Source of the DNA: a virus
IMG/VR virus record: IMGVR_UViG_3300045790_002671
Coordinates: 1 to 29,239 of that record
Length of the DNA stretch: 29,239 nucleotides
Direction: 5' to 3' (one strand)
The position numbers were made by a program, and so were the translations under genes. Of this stretch, positions 28,749-29,239 are shown in pieces. Each line of letters starts with the position of its first letter. Position 1 is the stretch's first letter. A model generated the notes under the pieces. The model saw only the letters and a program-made list of their open reading frames with translations. It was not told the DNA's origin and made no database searches.

Positions 28749-28826
28749 GCGGAATACCCGACAGCCGTTCGCGCCATGATCGAAAACCGTAAGCGCCGAA
28801 GGCACGCCACACATTCCTTGGGGGTT
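28749..28826 (-). other. GC-rich islet, possible structured RNA or inserted segment
   Basis: About 75 nt with far higher GC than anything around it. GGAAT (28751-28755) and ATTCC (28813-28817) bracket it and can pair. Inside are two direct repeats CCGTTCGCGCC (28765-28775) and CCGTAAGCGCC (28787-28797), spaced 22 nt, and a small GCC-TTC-GGC hairpin. A cloverleaf does not form convincingly. It lies between the 28828 gene stop and the 28734 start. Confidence 0.5.
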
Positions 28827-28827
28827 A

Positions 28828-29239
28828 TTAAATTGCATACTTACCATCTATTGTTTTAACGCTACTCACTTCCTTATCTAATCGCTTCCCATCTTTATGG
28901 GCATACTTCTTCCAAATCCTATTAAGATTTTTTTGCATATATTCGGTTAGGAATAATGGGCTATCATCATTACCATTAACAATATGATTGCTAAGGATAG
29001 AGGTAACACTAGCCAAATCAATCTGAGCTATCTCATAGGGGATCTGTTCATCTGCTGGCCTACCTGTATTGATCCAATAGTATAACCTATTATAACATCT
29101 GATAACTTTGGGTAAGGCTACATCAGCATCAGACAGATCTTTAGAACTCATCTTAGAAACCTGTAAAGATGAATGAGACATAGGACTGGTAGAGATACTA
29201 TCTGTAGGTGATTCATCGGTTATAGTCTCTATAGCATAT
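28828..29239 (-). CDS. Hypothetical protein, N-terminus possibly beyond window
   Basis: The frame is open to the right edge, so the true start may lie outside; an internal ATG at 29181 would give 117 aa. The visible part has a Ser/Thr-rich N-terminal region, then LPKVIRCYNRLYYWINTGRP, ADEQIPYEIAQIDLASVTSI and LTEYMQKNLNRIWKKYAHKD, ending TIDGKYAI. It is soluble and helical. Arg/Tyr/Trp content suggests nucleic-acid or protein contact, without proof. Family not recognised. Confidence 0.7.
   Translation of the reverse strand, partial: YAIETITDESPTDSISTSPMSHSSLQVSKMSSKDLSDADVALPKVIRCYNRLYYWINTGRPADEQIPYEIAQIDLASVTSILSNHIVNGNDDSPLFLTEYMQKNLNRIWKKYAHKDGKRLDKEVSSVKTIDGKYAI

Noticed and set aside
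28735-28812. N-terminal extension of the 28576 gene (MWRAFGAYGF...)
   Set aside because: Its start is GTG, the segment is GC-rich unlike all other genes here, and a good ATG at 28734 leads straight into the membrane helix.
28749-28826. tRNA at the GC-rich islet
   Set aside because: An acceptor-like pairing exists, but there is no T loop of the TTCGA type and no convincing D or anticodon arm on either strand.
1-29239. CRISPR arrays, insertion sequences, tRNA genes
   Set aside because: I saw no regularly spaced repeats, no transposase and no T-arm signature other than that of the tmRNA.

Overview
The window is a contiguous piece of an AT-rich, T4-like tailed phage (myovirus) genome. The baseplate genes gp6 and gp25, a gp5-like hub/spike protein and a gp55-like late sigma factor identify the phage type. 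Every gene I accept is on the minus strand, so genes are transcribed from high to low coordinates. Several features point to a Bacteroidota (probably marine flavobacterial) host: a type-B type IX secretion (gliding-motility-associated) C-terminal domain, PKD-like secreted proteins, a GCTDP...NYNP repeat motif, and a tmRNA tag that begins GE and ends AMAA.

Layout. Positions 1-8722 are the tail/baseplate module: a large structural protein running off the left edge, a Pro/Arg-repeat protein, a DNRLRE-like protein, gp6, gp25, small structural proteins and the OB-fold spike protein. Positions 8734-14381 hold gp55-like sigma, an HD phosphohydrolase, a ClpP-like protease and small membrane or zinc proteins. 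Positions 14384-14904 are an hsp20 gene flanked by a ~20-bp inverted repeat. Positions 14948-16630 are three secreted proteins of host-surface type. Positions 17560-17836 encode a circularly permuted, two-piece tmRNA. Positions 18188-21521 are small membrane and hypothetical genes plus a small outer-membrane beta-barrel protein with an operator-like palindrome upstream. Positions 21552-24123 are a deoxyribonucleotidase and a CobT-like HExxH/VWA protein. Positions 24124-24555 contain no protein gene; they hold a tandemly repeated leader and a structured RNA of about 165 nt with its own promoter and a T-run end. Positions 24556-29239 are tightly packed, often overlapping small genes, including a 3D/double-psi barrel cell-wall protein.

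Regulation. A two-part element, TTWGG-N18-GTATATT on the sense strand, sits in intergenic gaps at strictly constant spacing and often touches the stop codon of the upstream gene. I read it as the main phage promoter of this region. A second intergenic element, TATTTATAT, is a weaker candidate that might be read with the gp55-like factor.

Most notable are the permuted tmRNA with a Bacteroidota-style tag, the unassigned structured RNA at 24340-24505, and the promoter family. All functional statements come from reading the sequence and from remembered family features; no database search was run.
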